NCBI GenBank assembly: GCA_009617715.1
Contig: VTFK01000191.1
Coordinates: 1,054,001-1,118,000, forward strand
DNA from: Plectrocnemia conspersa
Lineage: Eukaryota > Arthropoda > Insecta > Trichoptera > Polycentropodidae
Direction of reading: 5' to 3'
DNA length: 64,000 bases
In this document: piece by piece, positions 25,822 through 37,570 of the stretch
Layout of the letters: each line of letters begins with the position of its first letter
Numbering within the stretch: the stretch's first letter is position 1
Made by a program: the position numbers and the translations under genes
Notes under the pieces: model-generated
Told to the model about the DNA's origin: nothing
The model's input: the letters and a program-made list of their open reading frames with translations, nothing else
Databases searched by the model: none

Positions 25822-26931
25822 ATTATGCCTGAACTACACTCTCTGGAAGTTGTCCGAACCGAAGTTACAACTGAAGTCGGCCAAGACCTACGACTTCGAG
25901 TAAGCGACCACACTGCCGCAAATTTCATATGCCGTCAGGACGGCGGTCGTGAACGACGTCCGGACGACGGCTTCTGTCACGTACAGGTGGCATATTTGCG
26001 CGCGATCGAAAAATGTGCTAAATAATCGCAATTTTTAAATTGTCATATTATTAAAATTACGCTACTGATAATTATTAAAGTTTTTGTGAGCACTCACCAA
26101 TACAATATCAATGAAAACTTTTCGGTCGTAAATATTCAATTTACGCAAAATCTTTGTCGGCTTTTGCAAAATGCCATAAGACATAAAATGATACTTCAGA
26201 ATACGAACACCACATCTGTGACTATCCTAGAATTTGTCGCCATCGATTCTAAATAAGAATTCATTATGGTGTGACATTTATATAAACCGATCTAGGAAAA
26301 TACGTAAGGATATTCGAAACGATATTTTTAACAAAGTCAAGTACCACTAATTATTTAATTTTATATGAAATAAATATAATAACGATATGTGTTAAAAGAA
26401 TATACTATCAAAAATGTAATTAATCCCTTTTGGTGCCCTAAAATATTCAAAAATATCAGTAAGAGCCTGTTGAAGTCTCCGATAAGCATGTGGTATTATA
26501 ACTTGACCACGTGACCACAATGCTGCGCTCGACATGCGTGTTGACCATAGGACGCTTACGCGCATACTGAAATTGAACCGAGTTACTCGTTCTATCTCAG
26601 TTTGCGAAAAACCATATCATTATCTCTCTCACTGTCATCACTTAACACGCGAGAAATCGAAAAGGGAAGTATCTCACCGCTCGCGCTCGAAAGAGCAGCT
26701 CGGACTTCGGTTCCGTTGACTTCGGTCCGTTTGCCGACAATGTTCGGAAGCGCTCGAAGCTGGCCAAGTCGACTGAATTACCCTCCCTTTACTTCCCGTT
26801 CTCGGTAACCTCGGACAACTTCCGAAAGATTTTAGAGCGGGCAGAACCGAACTCGACCGAAGTAACCCACTATATTCTCCGTCCTTGGCCAACCTTGGCC
26901 ATCTTCCAGAGAGTGTATTTCAGGCATTACT
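25822..26931. mobile_element. 1.1-kb non-coding TIR element upstream of Rab35
   Basis: The left end TTATGCCTGAACTACACTCT (25822) is repeated inverted at the right end. The right complement reads TAATGCCTGAAATACACTCT, continuing CTGGAAG on both sides. The interior is GC-rich near both ends, with repeated CTTCGGT/CCGAAG words, and AT-rich in the middle. Short ORFs inside (25783-26025, 26534-26892) show no transposase motif. It is probably a non-autonomous DNA transposon of unassigned superfamily. It lies 280 bases upstream of the Rab35 start and may overlap its promoter. Confidence 0.6.
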
Positions 26932-26983
26932 CTATGGGCACTACGCTCAGAAATCTTCTTTGGATTCTGGTTCTAGCGTCAGT

Positions 26984-27220
26984 AAAACTGGCCAACAATG
27001 TTTTGCTACATAAATACGTTTTAAAATTTTAAAAGTTTATTTCCCACAGATCGGTTCAAAATCGCAAATAACCGTTTATTAGTGTCGTCGTGTATTCAGT
27101 GTTATCAACGACATCGATAAAAAGTTGATTGCGATTTCTAACCGATGTTTGGGTAATAAACATGCGTACGGCGATAAAAAACCTTAAGTTTTAAATTTGA
27201 ACACGTATTTATAAATAACG
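26984..27220. repeat. palindromic repeat, related to 37058-37190
   Basis: The left arm (CTGGCCAACAATGTTTTGCT then CATAAATACG, GATCGGTT, AATCGC) recurs inverted in the right arm (GCGATTTCTAACCGATGTTT then CGTATTTATAAAT). The same unit occurs once at 37058-37190 in right-arm orientation, with the words AACCGATGTTTGGG, GGCGATAAAAAACTAAG and AAAACGTTGTTGGCCA. It is an interspersed repeat family, present here as an inverted dimer. Confidence 0.6.
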
Positions 27221-27712
27221 TAATAAGATTAATAACTAAAAAGGCTATTAATATCTCTTTTCATATTGCTGAAGGCATTTCTTGCCATTTCTATTATAAT
27301 TTCTGTTTCTAAACTAGCTTCTGCTTTAATAATTGCGCCGAGGTATTTGTACATATTTACTACAATCCATTTTTTACTTTTATATATTTATCAGCACAAC
27401 AGATTAGTGGCAGCGGGGTAATTCTAAAAAAATAAAAACCGATACGCTACCCTCTTTTGGGTAATCGATGAGATTTCAGTTTATGTGAACCCGAAGACGA
27501 TTACCAAGTGTTGTCGGTGATTATGTATTTAATTGAGACCAAATATATTTAAATAGATCTTATAATAAATCATATCGGAACGCGTTTCACAATTAATAAA
27601 ATCGATGTTACTGATTCACAAATTTTAATTTCAGTCTGGTGTCTCACTACTTACTAAGTATTTAGTTGTTTGTTGTGCTTACTCCATTGTAATCACTTGA
27701 GGAATATATGTA

Positions 27713-28809
27713 CATGGGGCCCTCGACTTTCGCACAATTCGCTATATCGCTCATTTAAAAAAAAAAAAATTTAATTTCAATTTTAAAAAAAAAAAATTAT
27801 AAACATGAGTGAGAAACGGAAAAACTTCAGTGTTGAAACGAAAAAAATAAATCAAGGACACATAAACTTCACACGATTCGAGACAAAGATGAAAATTATT
27901 AGACGTTCTGATAGCGGTGAATCTTTTGCTTCAATCGGACGTTCGTATGATACAAACAGATCTACGATTTGTTAAATTTTGCAAAATAAAAATATAATCA
28001 AGGAATACGTTCAAAATTGTGAAAACTAAAGACATATTTCCATAATCTTTAAAGATATGCTTCCTAAAAAACACGGCAAAAAAACATGGATGAAATGGAA
28101 GAATCTTTGTCATCATGTATCGATGACCAACATCAAAAAAATGTCCCTCTGAGTATTTCAATTATTCAAGCAAAAGCTCTTAGTTTGCACAAAGATTGGA
28201 AGGATAGATTAAAAAAAAGATTTTAACACGGTTTTTCAAGCAAGTAACGGTTGGTTTTACAATTTTAAAATGAGGTATTCTTTTTATAATATTAAATTTA
28301 CTGGAGAATCGGCTGATGCGGACAAAGATGCTGCAAAAGAATTTATTTCCTAATTATCCAAAATTATTGAAGATGTAGAATATTCCTCTAGCCAAATATT
28401 TAATGTAGATGAGACAGGTTTATTTTTGAAAACTCTTTAACAATGAAAAATATTAATGAAGCCTTCACGCACCTTGACAAATTTTTAAATATTATGGAAG
28501 ATTGTGATCCCAATGGAAAATGCATATCTCAAGTGCGTAGGGTGATCAATAAAAACATAGCATGTTATAAAATACTATATAAAGAAAAGAAAAAGAATAG
28601 TGGAAAACAGTTAAGTCTTGATAACTTTTCAAAAGAAACACCCGCAAACCCCACTTAAACGTGTCTCTTAAACATCTTATATTTACTTGATAAATAAAAA
28701 CTTTGAAATACACACAATTTCAATTATTTTACTTCCGTCTACTTTCGAACATTCAACATTCGCACGCATTTTCAGGAACCTTTTATGTGCGAAAGTCGAG
28801 GGCCGCCTG
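27713..28809 (+). mobile_element. deleted Tigger/pogo-type transposon
   Basis: Terminal inverted repeats are ACATGGGGCCCTCGACTTTC on the left and ACAGGCGGCCCTCGACTTTC as the right complement, flanked by TA on both sides (27711-27712, 28810-28811). Decayed coding fragments on the plus strand run from the N-terminal helix-turn-helix (MSEKRKNFSVETK at 27805, then SIGRSYDTNRSTIC) through GWFYNFKMRYSF and GESADADKDAA. They reach the catalytic-domain start IFNVDETGLF (about 28400-28430), the first D of the DDE triad. After that the middle of the DDE domain is missing, and a C-terminal fragment (28443-28658) follows at once. Stops and frameshifts show it is dead. It lies between Rab35 and pasha. Confidence 0.8.
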
Positions 28810-28811
28810 TA

Positions 28812-29513
28812 TTTTATCGAACACTTGATTTTATAACATGAAAAATTATATGTAGTTTACATACAGAATAAATGTTACTGTGGGGGCCGATACAGTTGCA
28901 CCTGGAGCAGTGACTGGCAGCGAGTCATTCATTTTTCGTGTGTTGAAAACACTGATAACGTTTAGCGAAAATGTGGTGATGATGGCAAAGAGACACATGT
29001 TATACATATAGATTACATATATTTTAATGAAAAAGCAGTAGATTAAAACTTAATTCAGATGTATTTTCAATCACAATATACATACATACATACATGATAA
29101 AATTAACCATAATGAATTATAAGATCAGCCTTTTCTTTCAATAACTTTATGACATAAAAAGTCATAAATAAAATACCTGAGACTAGTAAGACATTAAATT
29201 ATAAAAAATGAACTACTGTAAAAAATACAAGAATAATAATATACAACGCATACACAAAGATAAAAAAGTGTATAAATAATTATATTTAAGATTGTATCCA
29301 TCAACATTAATTTATATCTAACCCTACAGTTAAAAATAATCGAAAATTTACAGCCAACATTTACGCCATATTAATATTCTGTGGACTTTATCTTTGTCAT
29401 CTAATCTAATAAAATATAATTTAAGTAACAAGATAATATTTTGGTCTGTTAGTTGTAACGAGATTGGAGTTGTATTTAACAATCATAGACTTTTTAAATT
29501 TTATTTAAAAGCT
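28812..29513. other. intergenic, downstream of pasha
   Basis: AT-rich sequence holding the likely 3' UTR of pasha (minus strand, from 29513 downward). A less AT-rich patch at 28876-28950 (TGGGGGCCGATACAGTTGCA...) has no recognisable coding match. No other gene seen. Confidence 0.5.
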
Positions 29514-32500
29514 TTAAAGGTCAACAATGCTGAGGTTTGTTCCAGAATGAGCTGGCAAGTCCTCCTGAACGACAAAAGTCCCAATGGGATGTAATTCTTG
29601 ATCTTTGCCTTTTAACTTGTTCATTTCAGCTTTCAATTTATCAAGAATTGCATAATTTGGTTGATTAACAGCGGCTTGGGACTGCAACAGTGTAATCTCC
29701 TGTTCCTCCTGCTTCTTCTCTTTGAAGCTTTTTACCGATCGAGTACCGTACAACCGCAAGAGAGAGCCCCAAGATGTAATATTCGGATGAAGAGCCTGAT
29801 GAAATAAAAATCATATTAAAAAATAATTAATGATACGAAATTAATTTAACAATTAATACAAACTTGTAAAATAGCCTGACAGGCCCTTTGTTTGCCATCT
29901 CGTTTATTCTTGCAAATTACCGTAGCGGTGTGCTTACCGACCGTAATTGTGAATTCATTTCGTTGATGTTTCAATGTATTCATCTTAAAATTTAGGATTA
30001 GTTTAATTATGTTTCTTAAAAATTATATAATATATCAAAGAATTATCTCACACTAAACCTTAATACCAAAGAAAATAAATAAATGATAATTTATTATAAT
30101 TCACCTAAGTTTACAATACATAATTAAATACACTTCTAGGTATTAATAATTAGTATTAAAATATACCTGATACTTAATTTCACGATCACCGACTCCAAAG
30201 TTCCTTGCTAGACAAGTTTGCAAAATTGTATGAGGTGATGGCTCCATTGTTTTTGCGCAAAAGTCGGCTACACGAGGATCTTGGATTGAAATATCGTCGA
30301 AAAACTATTACCACAAAATATATTGACATTAATAACTTATTAAATAAATATTATTCTAAAAAATATATTTCTCACTGCTAGATCTTGATCGCAAGTTCTG
30401 CTCGCAGTTCCGTTCAACTCGTTGTCTTGAGTTATTTTTTCGCGCATTTCGGGTATCAAAATCTCAATGGACGCTTTAGCAGCTGCTGATTTAGCTAAAC
30501 GTTTCGACGTTCCATAACCAACCCCATATCGGATTCCGTTTATAGAAACAGTTGCTGAATATGGAGTAGCTCCATTTTCTAAACAAAATCTCATTAAATA
30601 AAATATATAGATAATATCATATACATTGCCGCTTTTTAACAACTAATGTTTGTTAGAAATAATTTAAAAACAAAACTTACCTAATTCCTTGAACTCATAA
30701 GTGGGTTGCTTCTTCAAAGCTCTTTGAACATATTCGTGCAAGATACAAACGTAACTCTTTCCATTGGGATTCATGAGACATTCTTTTTGAACAGTCTTAA
30801 AAGTTCCTAGAGCTCCTAAAATATTAGCGCAGTGTAGAAGGAGAAATAATAACAATTAACATTCGCAACGTACCTTGACTTTCACCATCGGAATTATTGT
30901 TTACCATTGCCGTTTGAACTGGAAACGTGATCAATTTAGTCCCGTCTGGCAGAGTCGGCCTTTGAAGAGCTTTCCTTGTCTTTGTAAATTTGCGCCTTTC
31001 AGACCAAGATCTTAAATTAAGCCGAATTTATTTTTCAGTTTGATCAATTATATGTTATGTATTTCGTCAATTTGGGAGGAGACTATTACAACTCAAAAGT
31101 TTTAATGCTTCAGAAAGTTATCGAAAGATATCATACAGAAAATGCTGGTGTTTATGACACAGTGTTTTACCAGTCCTTTAAAACCCACACAGAGTCACAT
31201 ATAGTTGTGCTTTGATTTGTTTTGGGATCGTCGATTAGTGTCTCAATATTGCATATTTTAAACAAAAAAAGGGTTAATGAACTATTAATCCCATACAAAA
31301 TGTAATACAAAACTTGAATAATTATGAAGCAATATTTTATACAACACGCAAACAACCCTTGCCTTTACCTCTTAAGCGTGAACAATATAACTGTATTAAA
31401 TAAAGAATGAACGCCAAATACTGGGGTATACATCTAGACTCCAAGCTTAAATTAAAAATAAAGGTCTAAAGGGCTTGATAAAAAGCTAATTAGACCTGTA
31501 ATAACATAAGCTTGCTTGGAATGGGTTGCACCTGTAATTTTTTTTTATTAATTTTTAACTCAATCAATAAACATAAGACACATTTAAGACACGCTCAAAA
31601 AATTATAATATTTACAATTATTACATTGTCATAAGCATATCTATAAATTAACGCATTAATCTCCAGAATGAGTGATTAGAACAAGACCAAACTTAAATAT
31701 AATCCTAAAATACCTAAATACATCATGCTTTAGACCAGGATTCGGCAACCTATGACCCGCGGGTCACCAAGTGACCCGTTTGGTGATTTGAAGTGACCCA
31801 TTTCAATTTTGCAAATATCATTTTTTTAACGTGTTACGATGTCACGACTAGACCACATATACGGTTGTTAGGACCAAAAAAAACTGACCCGAATAGTCTT
31901 TTTAATAGTCACATTTTAATTATTTTGACCTACAGCCAAAAAAGGTTGCTGAGGCCTGCTTTAGACTCTAAAGCATGATGTATTTAGTATTTCTTAAGTT
32001 TAGAGGCATAAATTTATTTTTTAATAGTTCCAGGTCTAGTTTGGTAAATATTTATAAATTTAATTTTTAGCAGTTCCAGGTCTACAGTTTAGTAAATATT
32101 TGTAAATAGTATTAAGCATAATTATATATGTATTTTTTTTTAATTTATCTTATGTTTTATATAACTGATGTTCTTATTTTATCTTTTTATTTATTTATTT
32201 AAATTAAATTAAAACCATCGTGACCTAACAGGTTACCCCAATGCGTCACGATGGTTGAAAACAATACATTGTATTATTTCAATACACAAAAAATATATAA
32301 TTAAGATAATACAGAAAAAATAATACATAAAAAGAAACAATAAAAAAATCATAAAAATATTAAAATTAAATGATACGAATCGAAGATAGAGATCTTTCAC
32401 GCATAAAAAAAAACAGAGGGATAAAGCTTTAAGCAGTGTAGTTGCTATATATGATTTACAAAAAGTGTTGTCAAGTTCAAGAGGAATTCATTCCCGACTA

Positions 32501-34187
32501 TTATGTATTAAAATTTAGTGTTCACTCTGAAAAGTAACGAAGTTAATTTTTGTTTTTGCGTGTGACTTGATCTGAGAAGTCGAGTCACACGTTATTATTA
32601 AAATTTGTTTAGTCTAAATTATAATATAATTAAATTTTGTGGAAGTCTAAATTCTATTAATCAATAATACATTAAAGACTGTCAAATTTGATAAAAACAG
32701 CCATTAGAAATTGTAAGGAGTAGGCCAAAATAATTGCATAAAACACTAAAAGATGTATGTGTTGAACTCTTAATGAGATGAACAACTACACAATCCTGAA
32801 AGGGCAAGTGCTTTTTAAAAGGGATAAATATTTTTTAGAAGATAGTCTTTAGAATCATGCAGGTAAGCCGCTTTTAATAAAATCGAGCACTCCTACCTGA
32901 GCTTTAATTTGGCAGGTCAAACCAATAAGGATAAATAACACGATTGGTACCAGAATCAACACAAAAATAATTTAATTAAATCTATGTCTGGCAAATAATA
33001 ATTAATATAAATAAAGATACATACTTGAACCTCATTATGTTTATATTCTTGAATTTAAACAACTTTTGGCAATAATCGGTGACTTCGTTGTGCCGGAGAT
33101 GATTGGTCTTCCAGTTTTCTTGAGCCGTCTCCACCTTTACGCTGGGCAACATGAGAGCCATTGCTTTTGCTGCTTTATGATGTTCAAAATTATCTGTATT
33201 CACCAATTTCTTGAGAAGCTCCGGATTCACAACATTCTTAGAAAATGTTACTCTTCTTTCACTAGATTCTTTACTCTCAAGATCTGTTCCATTAACGGTC
33301 AAAGGTTTCGGTTTAGTGCCTATCTTATTTTCTAACGCCTGTTTCTTACTGGAGCTTAAATTTTCTGCCTCGTTTGAATCGTTTTTGCGTTTATTAGTCC
33401 CATTCTCAACCACATCGTTTGATGCATTCTCTCCATTATTGGGTATGTTTGCTTTTATAGCACTCACTAAATTGTCTTCATCTTCCAAAGCACGTCTATA
33501 GCTCAAACATGGTATAGCACTAATAGGAATTTCATGTTTCTAAAATTACCATATCATTGTTAATTTTAAAATAATTTTAATAAGAATATATAATAAAAAA
33601 AAGATTCAATACCCTAACACTACCGGGACCTAAAAAATAAGGTTTCGACAATGTGCATACTCTCGATGGTTTATGTAGATATAGTGGCATACCGCTATTA
33701 TGCGTTACCATTAACCATCCTAAAGGAAGTACTTCAAAATGATTAATGCCTTTTTCTGTAAATCAAAACATATGGTTAATTATTATATAAAAAAATAAAA
33801 ATGTAAGCGAAAAGTTAAATAACCTTCTAAAACTAATTTTTGCCTTTGATCATAAGGACATTCTCTCTTTTTCGGCGATCCTTTGTAATTCTCCTGCAAG
33901 CCCTCGTCCAACAAAGCTTCTATTTCATCATCGGGGAAGTACGAACCTAAACATGAAATGATATGTAAAATAAAATACTTACATTATGATATTAAGACAA
34001 TGTTCCATTCGTATTTCAAAAATTAAAACATACTCCCAGAATCATCATCAAGATCACTATCGCTGTCTTTGTCACTCTCCGGTAGTACTTCATCTAAGAC
34101 TAAAAATTCTTTCGAGTTTTCCGAAAGCTTGTCCCGCCAATCTGAGATGTTTTCTTGATTTTGACTATCATTATCTGACGCCATCAT
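29514..34187 (-). CDS. pasha: pasha / DGCR8, microprocessor dsRNA-binding subunit, 10 exons
   Basis: Exons (minus) are 34187-34034, 33946-33824, 33755-33613, 33539-33025, 31010-30874, 30815-30681, 30578-30376, 30304-30167, 29983-29864 and 29795-29514. They sum to 649 residues (Drosophila Pasha is about the same size). An acidic N-terminus is followed by a WW-like/Rhed region at about 98-150 ([29 protein letters not shown]). Cys151 in SAIPCLSY aligns with the heme-ligating cysteine of human DGCR8. Two dsRNA-binding domains follow, at about 365-445 ([23 protein letters not shown]-type [16 protein letters not shown]) and about 475-558. The C-terminal Drosha-binding tail contains [13 protein letters not shown]. 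With Drosha it cuts primary microRNA hairpins in the nucleus. A second ATG lies directly after the first (34184). Every junction is GT-AG. Confidence 0.94.
31703..31995. repeat. palindrome split by the hAT insertion
   Basis: With the hAT element and one copy of its duplication removed, the flanks form an inverted repeat. The left arm is CTAAATACATCATGCTTTAGA and the right arm is TCTAAAGCATGATGTATTTAG, with weaker matches beyond (CTTAAATATAATCC against TTCTTAAG). It was probably a small palindromic MITE that then served as a hAT target. Confidence 0.65.
31736..31958. mobile_element. hAT MITE with exact 8-bp duplication, pasha intron 4
   Basis: The left end CAGGATTCGGCAACCT and the complement of the right end CAGGCCTCAGCAACCT form short terminal inverted repeats. 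The 8-bp sequence CTTTAGAC stands on both sides (31728-31735 and 31959-31966). The interior repeats TGACCC words (GACCCGCGGGTCACC, AGTGACCC) and has no transposase. It sits at the centre of a larger palindrome (about 31703-31995). Confidence 0.9.
32213..32256. repeat. short hairpin with 12-bp perfect stem
   Basis: AACCATCGTGAC and GTCACGATGGTT face each other across about 20 bases in pasha intron 4. A second hairpin (CGTGTGACTTGA facing TCGAGTCACACG) lies at about 32558-32592. Both look like remnants of small transposons; function unknown. Confidence 0.5.
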
Positions 34188-36516
34188 GGAATCTAACAAT
34201 TTTCCTTCAAATTTTTAGTGAAATTTGAAGTAATCATCCCAAATGAACCTTTTGAACACAAAAGCGAAGATCAATTTGTAATAAATAACAAAATACAATA
34301 CAAACGCACAATTTTATCACTTTAACCCAACATATTATGTAAGCTAAAAAAAAAATAGTATCCTATCAGTGAAATTGGATCGACACTTCCTAAGTAAAGT
34401 ACTCTAAATGTGATCTATAGTGATTAGGTTTGTATTTTTTTTATTTACACATGAAACAGTTAAACTTATTACAACAATATATAATTTCAATTAGAGCTAT
34501 TCGTATCATGTTTTATGAAACATTCAACGGATTTAATTTTTATTTTCTATTTGTATTAACCATTTAGTGTAAAATCCGTAGACGTAAAGATCTGCTCTAA
34601 AATCACAACACTATTTTATATTAGCAAAGTTATATTTTTTACACCTCGTTACGAAAAAAGTTTTACATGGACATAAATACGGTTTTTTAATAGTTCAATG
34701 AATGGTGATTCTCAAAACTAGTACTGTGGAAGGAAATGGCACAGGGCGCACAAATGTATCGGGTTTTGCTGCGTTTTTTTGTACCAGCGAGTGATCGGTT
34801 TAGAAAAAATCTATTACATTCGTAGATTTTTTTATAAATGGGGTCAATCGATTAGGCGTTAACCATTTCATTCCTGAAATATTTTTCAAAAGTTGTTCAA
34901 ATAACCCATATTATTTTCTTCTCTTTTTTTAGATAAATAATAAATCTACAACAAAGATTTTTTTTATAATATTATAACAATAAAATTGAATAATAGAAAT
35001 AGTGAATTATAATACATAATTCGATCTTCGAAAATCCCGCATATGTGTGGAACCCGTTTTTAAGCGGTTAGAGCAAAGGGTCAATATTGATTATGTAACT
35101 AACTAAAGAGTACTTTACCTACTGAGTCGATTTAAATTTCCCGAATATTTTACAAATATTTGTAATAAAAAGCATTTAAAACAAGTATTTTTTATTTATT
35201 AAATTTATAAATATGAACTTCTTAGTTGATAACTTGTTTAACATGAATTGAATATACAAAGACTAAACTATTACTAAGCTTACTGTATTGTCGTTCATTT
35301 GTTAAGAGCTCAGATGTTACAAAATCAAAATTGTACATGAGTAACTCTGTTTATTAAGTGCATAAATAAAAAGAAACTTGGAAAATAATGTTTAAAATGT
35401 AAATAAGAACATTTATTTCTATATTGGGAATGAAAATTGGACGCTACTGTAATTTTATTTTGCAAGTTGCATAAATCAAACATGAACTAGACTCCTGTTA
35501 GTCCATATGTAAACCTTTAGTTTTTAACATTTCTACCGGCTTCTATCTTCGCTTGATGAGTATTGTAATATTTTGATTAATAAATTTTGGATATCACATT
35601 CTAATTTTATAATTGCATAAACCAAATTTGTATTTAAAGAATCTTCTTTAAAACTAGAATGTTTTCTACCTTTTTGAATATTTACATAAAAATATGATTT
35701 TTTTGTTAAAATATACGTCTCAATATGCACATATAAGTTATGTATAACATATTATAATTTTGATTAAGCTATACATGCAATAATAAAATAATACAACCTA
35801 GATCAGAATGTAATATTAGAGGTTTTAACAGATCAACGACAGTATGTACAATTATCTCTCACTTTTTATACATTGAGGTTATACTAAAAATAAAACATGT
35901 TCCGGATATTTGATATCAAATTATAATACAAACACATGATAAGTGTTAACATGATAAGAATGTATGTTTTCTGTCAATACTTATATAATATATATCGTAA
36001 GAGACATGATAAGATATTGGGCGCGAAATATTCACACAGTAGACGTTACCACATTTACTCGCAGAGTATCAGAGAAGCAGTCAGACAATCTACAGTGACC
36101 AATGAGCGAAAAATCCAACGAGAGGATAGCGTTAAATTGGATTTTTCCATTAGGCAGAGTAGATCAATCTCGTTATATAGGTCGATCGATTCAGCCAAAT
36201 ATATTTATTAATGAAGATATCGTTCATCGCTCCTAAGAATGCCACAGTGAAATCTGAATGCATATAATTAACAGATTTGCATCGTAGCAATTCTGGATAG
36301 CTATCGCCTGGTCGCCAACGAACGTTGCTTATCACAGAACAACATAGCGTGGCCAAGTTAAACTATAATTATACAAAAATACGTACGACTTTCCGACACA
36401 TATGTACAGTACAACGCGCGTAAAATTCTAACTCTAAATATTCTACGACAAATACCATAGTTTACTCTATAAAGATATCCAGTCGACCTGACGCACTACT
36501 ACCATGTTCTCGATTA
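34188..36516. other. divergent intergenic region between pasha and Arpc4 (part)
   Basis: It begins with the pasha 5' UTR and promoter. It contains the putative TIR element 34379-35134 and otherwise AT-rich DNA. ORFs at 35533-35730, 35936-36211 and 36150-36356 have no domain I recognise. A more balanced-composition patch at about 36010-36350 could be part of a mobile element, but no ends were found. Confidence 0.45.
34379..35134. mobile_element. putative 0.75-kb TIR element
   Basis: The left ATCGACACTTCCTAAGTAAA (continuing GTACTCT) is mirrored by the right end, whose complement reads ATCGACTCAGTAGGTAAAGT (continuing ACTCTT). The repeats are about 27 bases with mismatches and gaps. The interior has no transposase-like frame. 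Superfamily and target duplication are unclear. Confidence 0.4.
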
Positions 36517-36957
36517 ATGTTACCAGTAGACAAAATGTTACCAGTAGAATTTCTTTCAAAATATAAATCACTCGAAGAAATGGTTGATACCAATAAATCT
36601 CTAATACCAAGTGTATGTGAAAAAATTATAGATCATTTGAAAATATTATCAAAGTTATTAGATGGGTATCTTAAAGCAGGAGAACTAAAAACTTTGGAAA
36701 CATGGATTATAAATCCTTACTCTTTCAATTTGGATAATATTTTGGATAATGAAGAACTAAAGAAAGATCTTTTGAAACTGCGCACAAATCGTGTTCTTGA
36801 AACCCAGTTTAAAAGCAATGTCCATGTTCCCAAAACTTAGTGAAAAGGCACTAACTGTGCTGATGAGTGTGGATTTAGTGCCCTTTTGTCAATCAAAACA
36901 AAATTCAGAAAATTTGAAAAACTTTTATCCAATAAACAGGAACAAAAGAGTTATTTC
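36517..36957 (+). pseudogene. hAT-like transposase C-terminal fragment
   Basis: A 107-residue open frame (36517-36840) contains LETWIINPYSFNLDNILDNE and ELKKDLLKLRTNRVLETQF. The layout is that seen just before the C-terminal dimerisation domain of ZBED5/FAM200-type hAT-derived proteins. The frame then breaks, and a second frame continues PKLSEKALTVLMSVDLVPFC (about 36823-36890), where the family has LSEKAL. Catalytic core and zinc finger are absent. It could be the C-terminal half of the same family as the remnant in PHF12 intron 10, but the two do not overlap. Confidence 0.45.
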
Positions 36958-37016
36958 TTAAATTTGATTATACAACTTTGTTTTCGTTTTTTTAGAAACT
37001 GCTTCAAGGGCTACAA

Positions 37017-37050
37017 GCACATATTATTTTTTACGAAATAATATGTGTTT
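37017..37050. repeat. hairpin
   Basis: GCACATATTATTTTTTACGA is followed by AATAATATGTGTTTG, giving a 12 to 13 bp stem (ACATATTATTT / AAATAATATGT). It lies just before the repeat copy at 37058-37190. Confidence 0.5.
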
Positions 37051-37057
37051 GTAGAAA

Positions 37058-37190
37058 CTTATAAACGGTTAATTGCGATTTTTAACCGATGTTTGGGGAA
37101 TAAATATGCTCACGGCGATAAAAAACTAAGTTTTAAATTTTAAAAAGTATTTATGTAGCAAAACGTTGTTGGCCACTTTTGTAGTCGTTA
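37058..37190. repeat. second copy of the 26984-27220 repeat unit
   Basis: Contains AATTGCGATTTTTAACCGAT, GGCGATAAAAAACTAAG and CATTTATGTAGC-like TTTATGTAGCAAAACGTTG, all shared with the earlier repeat. Here a single arm is present rather than an inverted dimer. It ends about 380 bases before the Arpc4 start codon. Confidence 0.55.
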
Positions 37191-37570
37191 TGACCAAACA
37201 TAGAAAAAATATTCATAACCATTGGTTTCTGAGCGTGACGTCGATATTCTTAACAAGTACTGTGTTTATTTGTTAAAATGATTGTGAATTTAAATTATAT
37301 AATGATCTATTTATTTAGACTTATGTTTAAGTAATTGATCATTTCAAAAGTTATACAAAAATTTAAAAAATCGTGATTTTGTTATATACTTAAAAAACAT
37401 CTCTTACTATATTTTTTAGTATAATTAAGATATTTTAATATAAAACTAAGCAAGTAAATTAACTATTTTTTTTAAATACATGGTCATTATTGTCGGTGTT
37501 ACTACCCCCGGGTGGGGCGACAGTCGCTGTCTCGTTGACAGTTGTCATCGTTCGCCGGCAACTCATCAAA

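Noticed and set aside
33066..33501. Plus-strand ORFs of 89 and 96 residues
   Set aside because: They are antisense to pasha exon 4, which is strongly supported by homology and splice sites.
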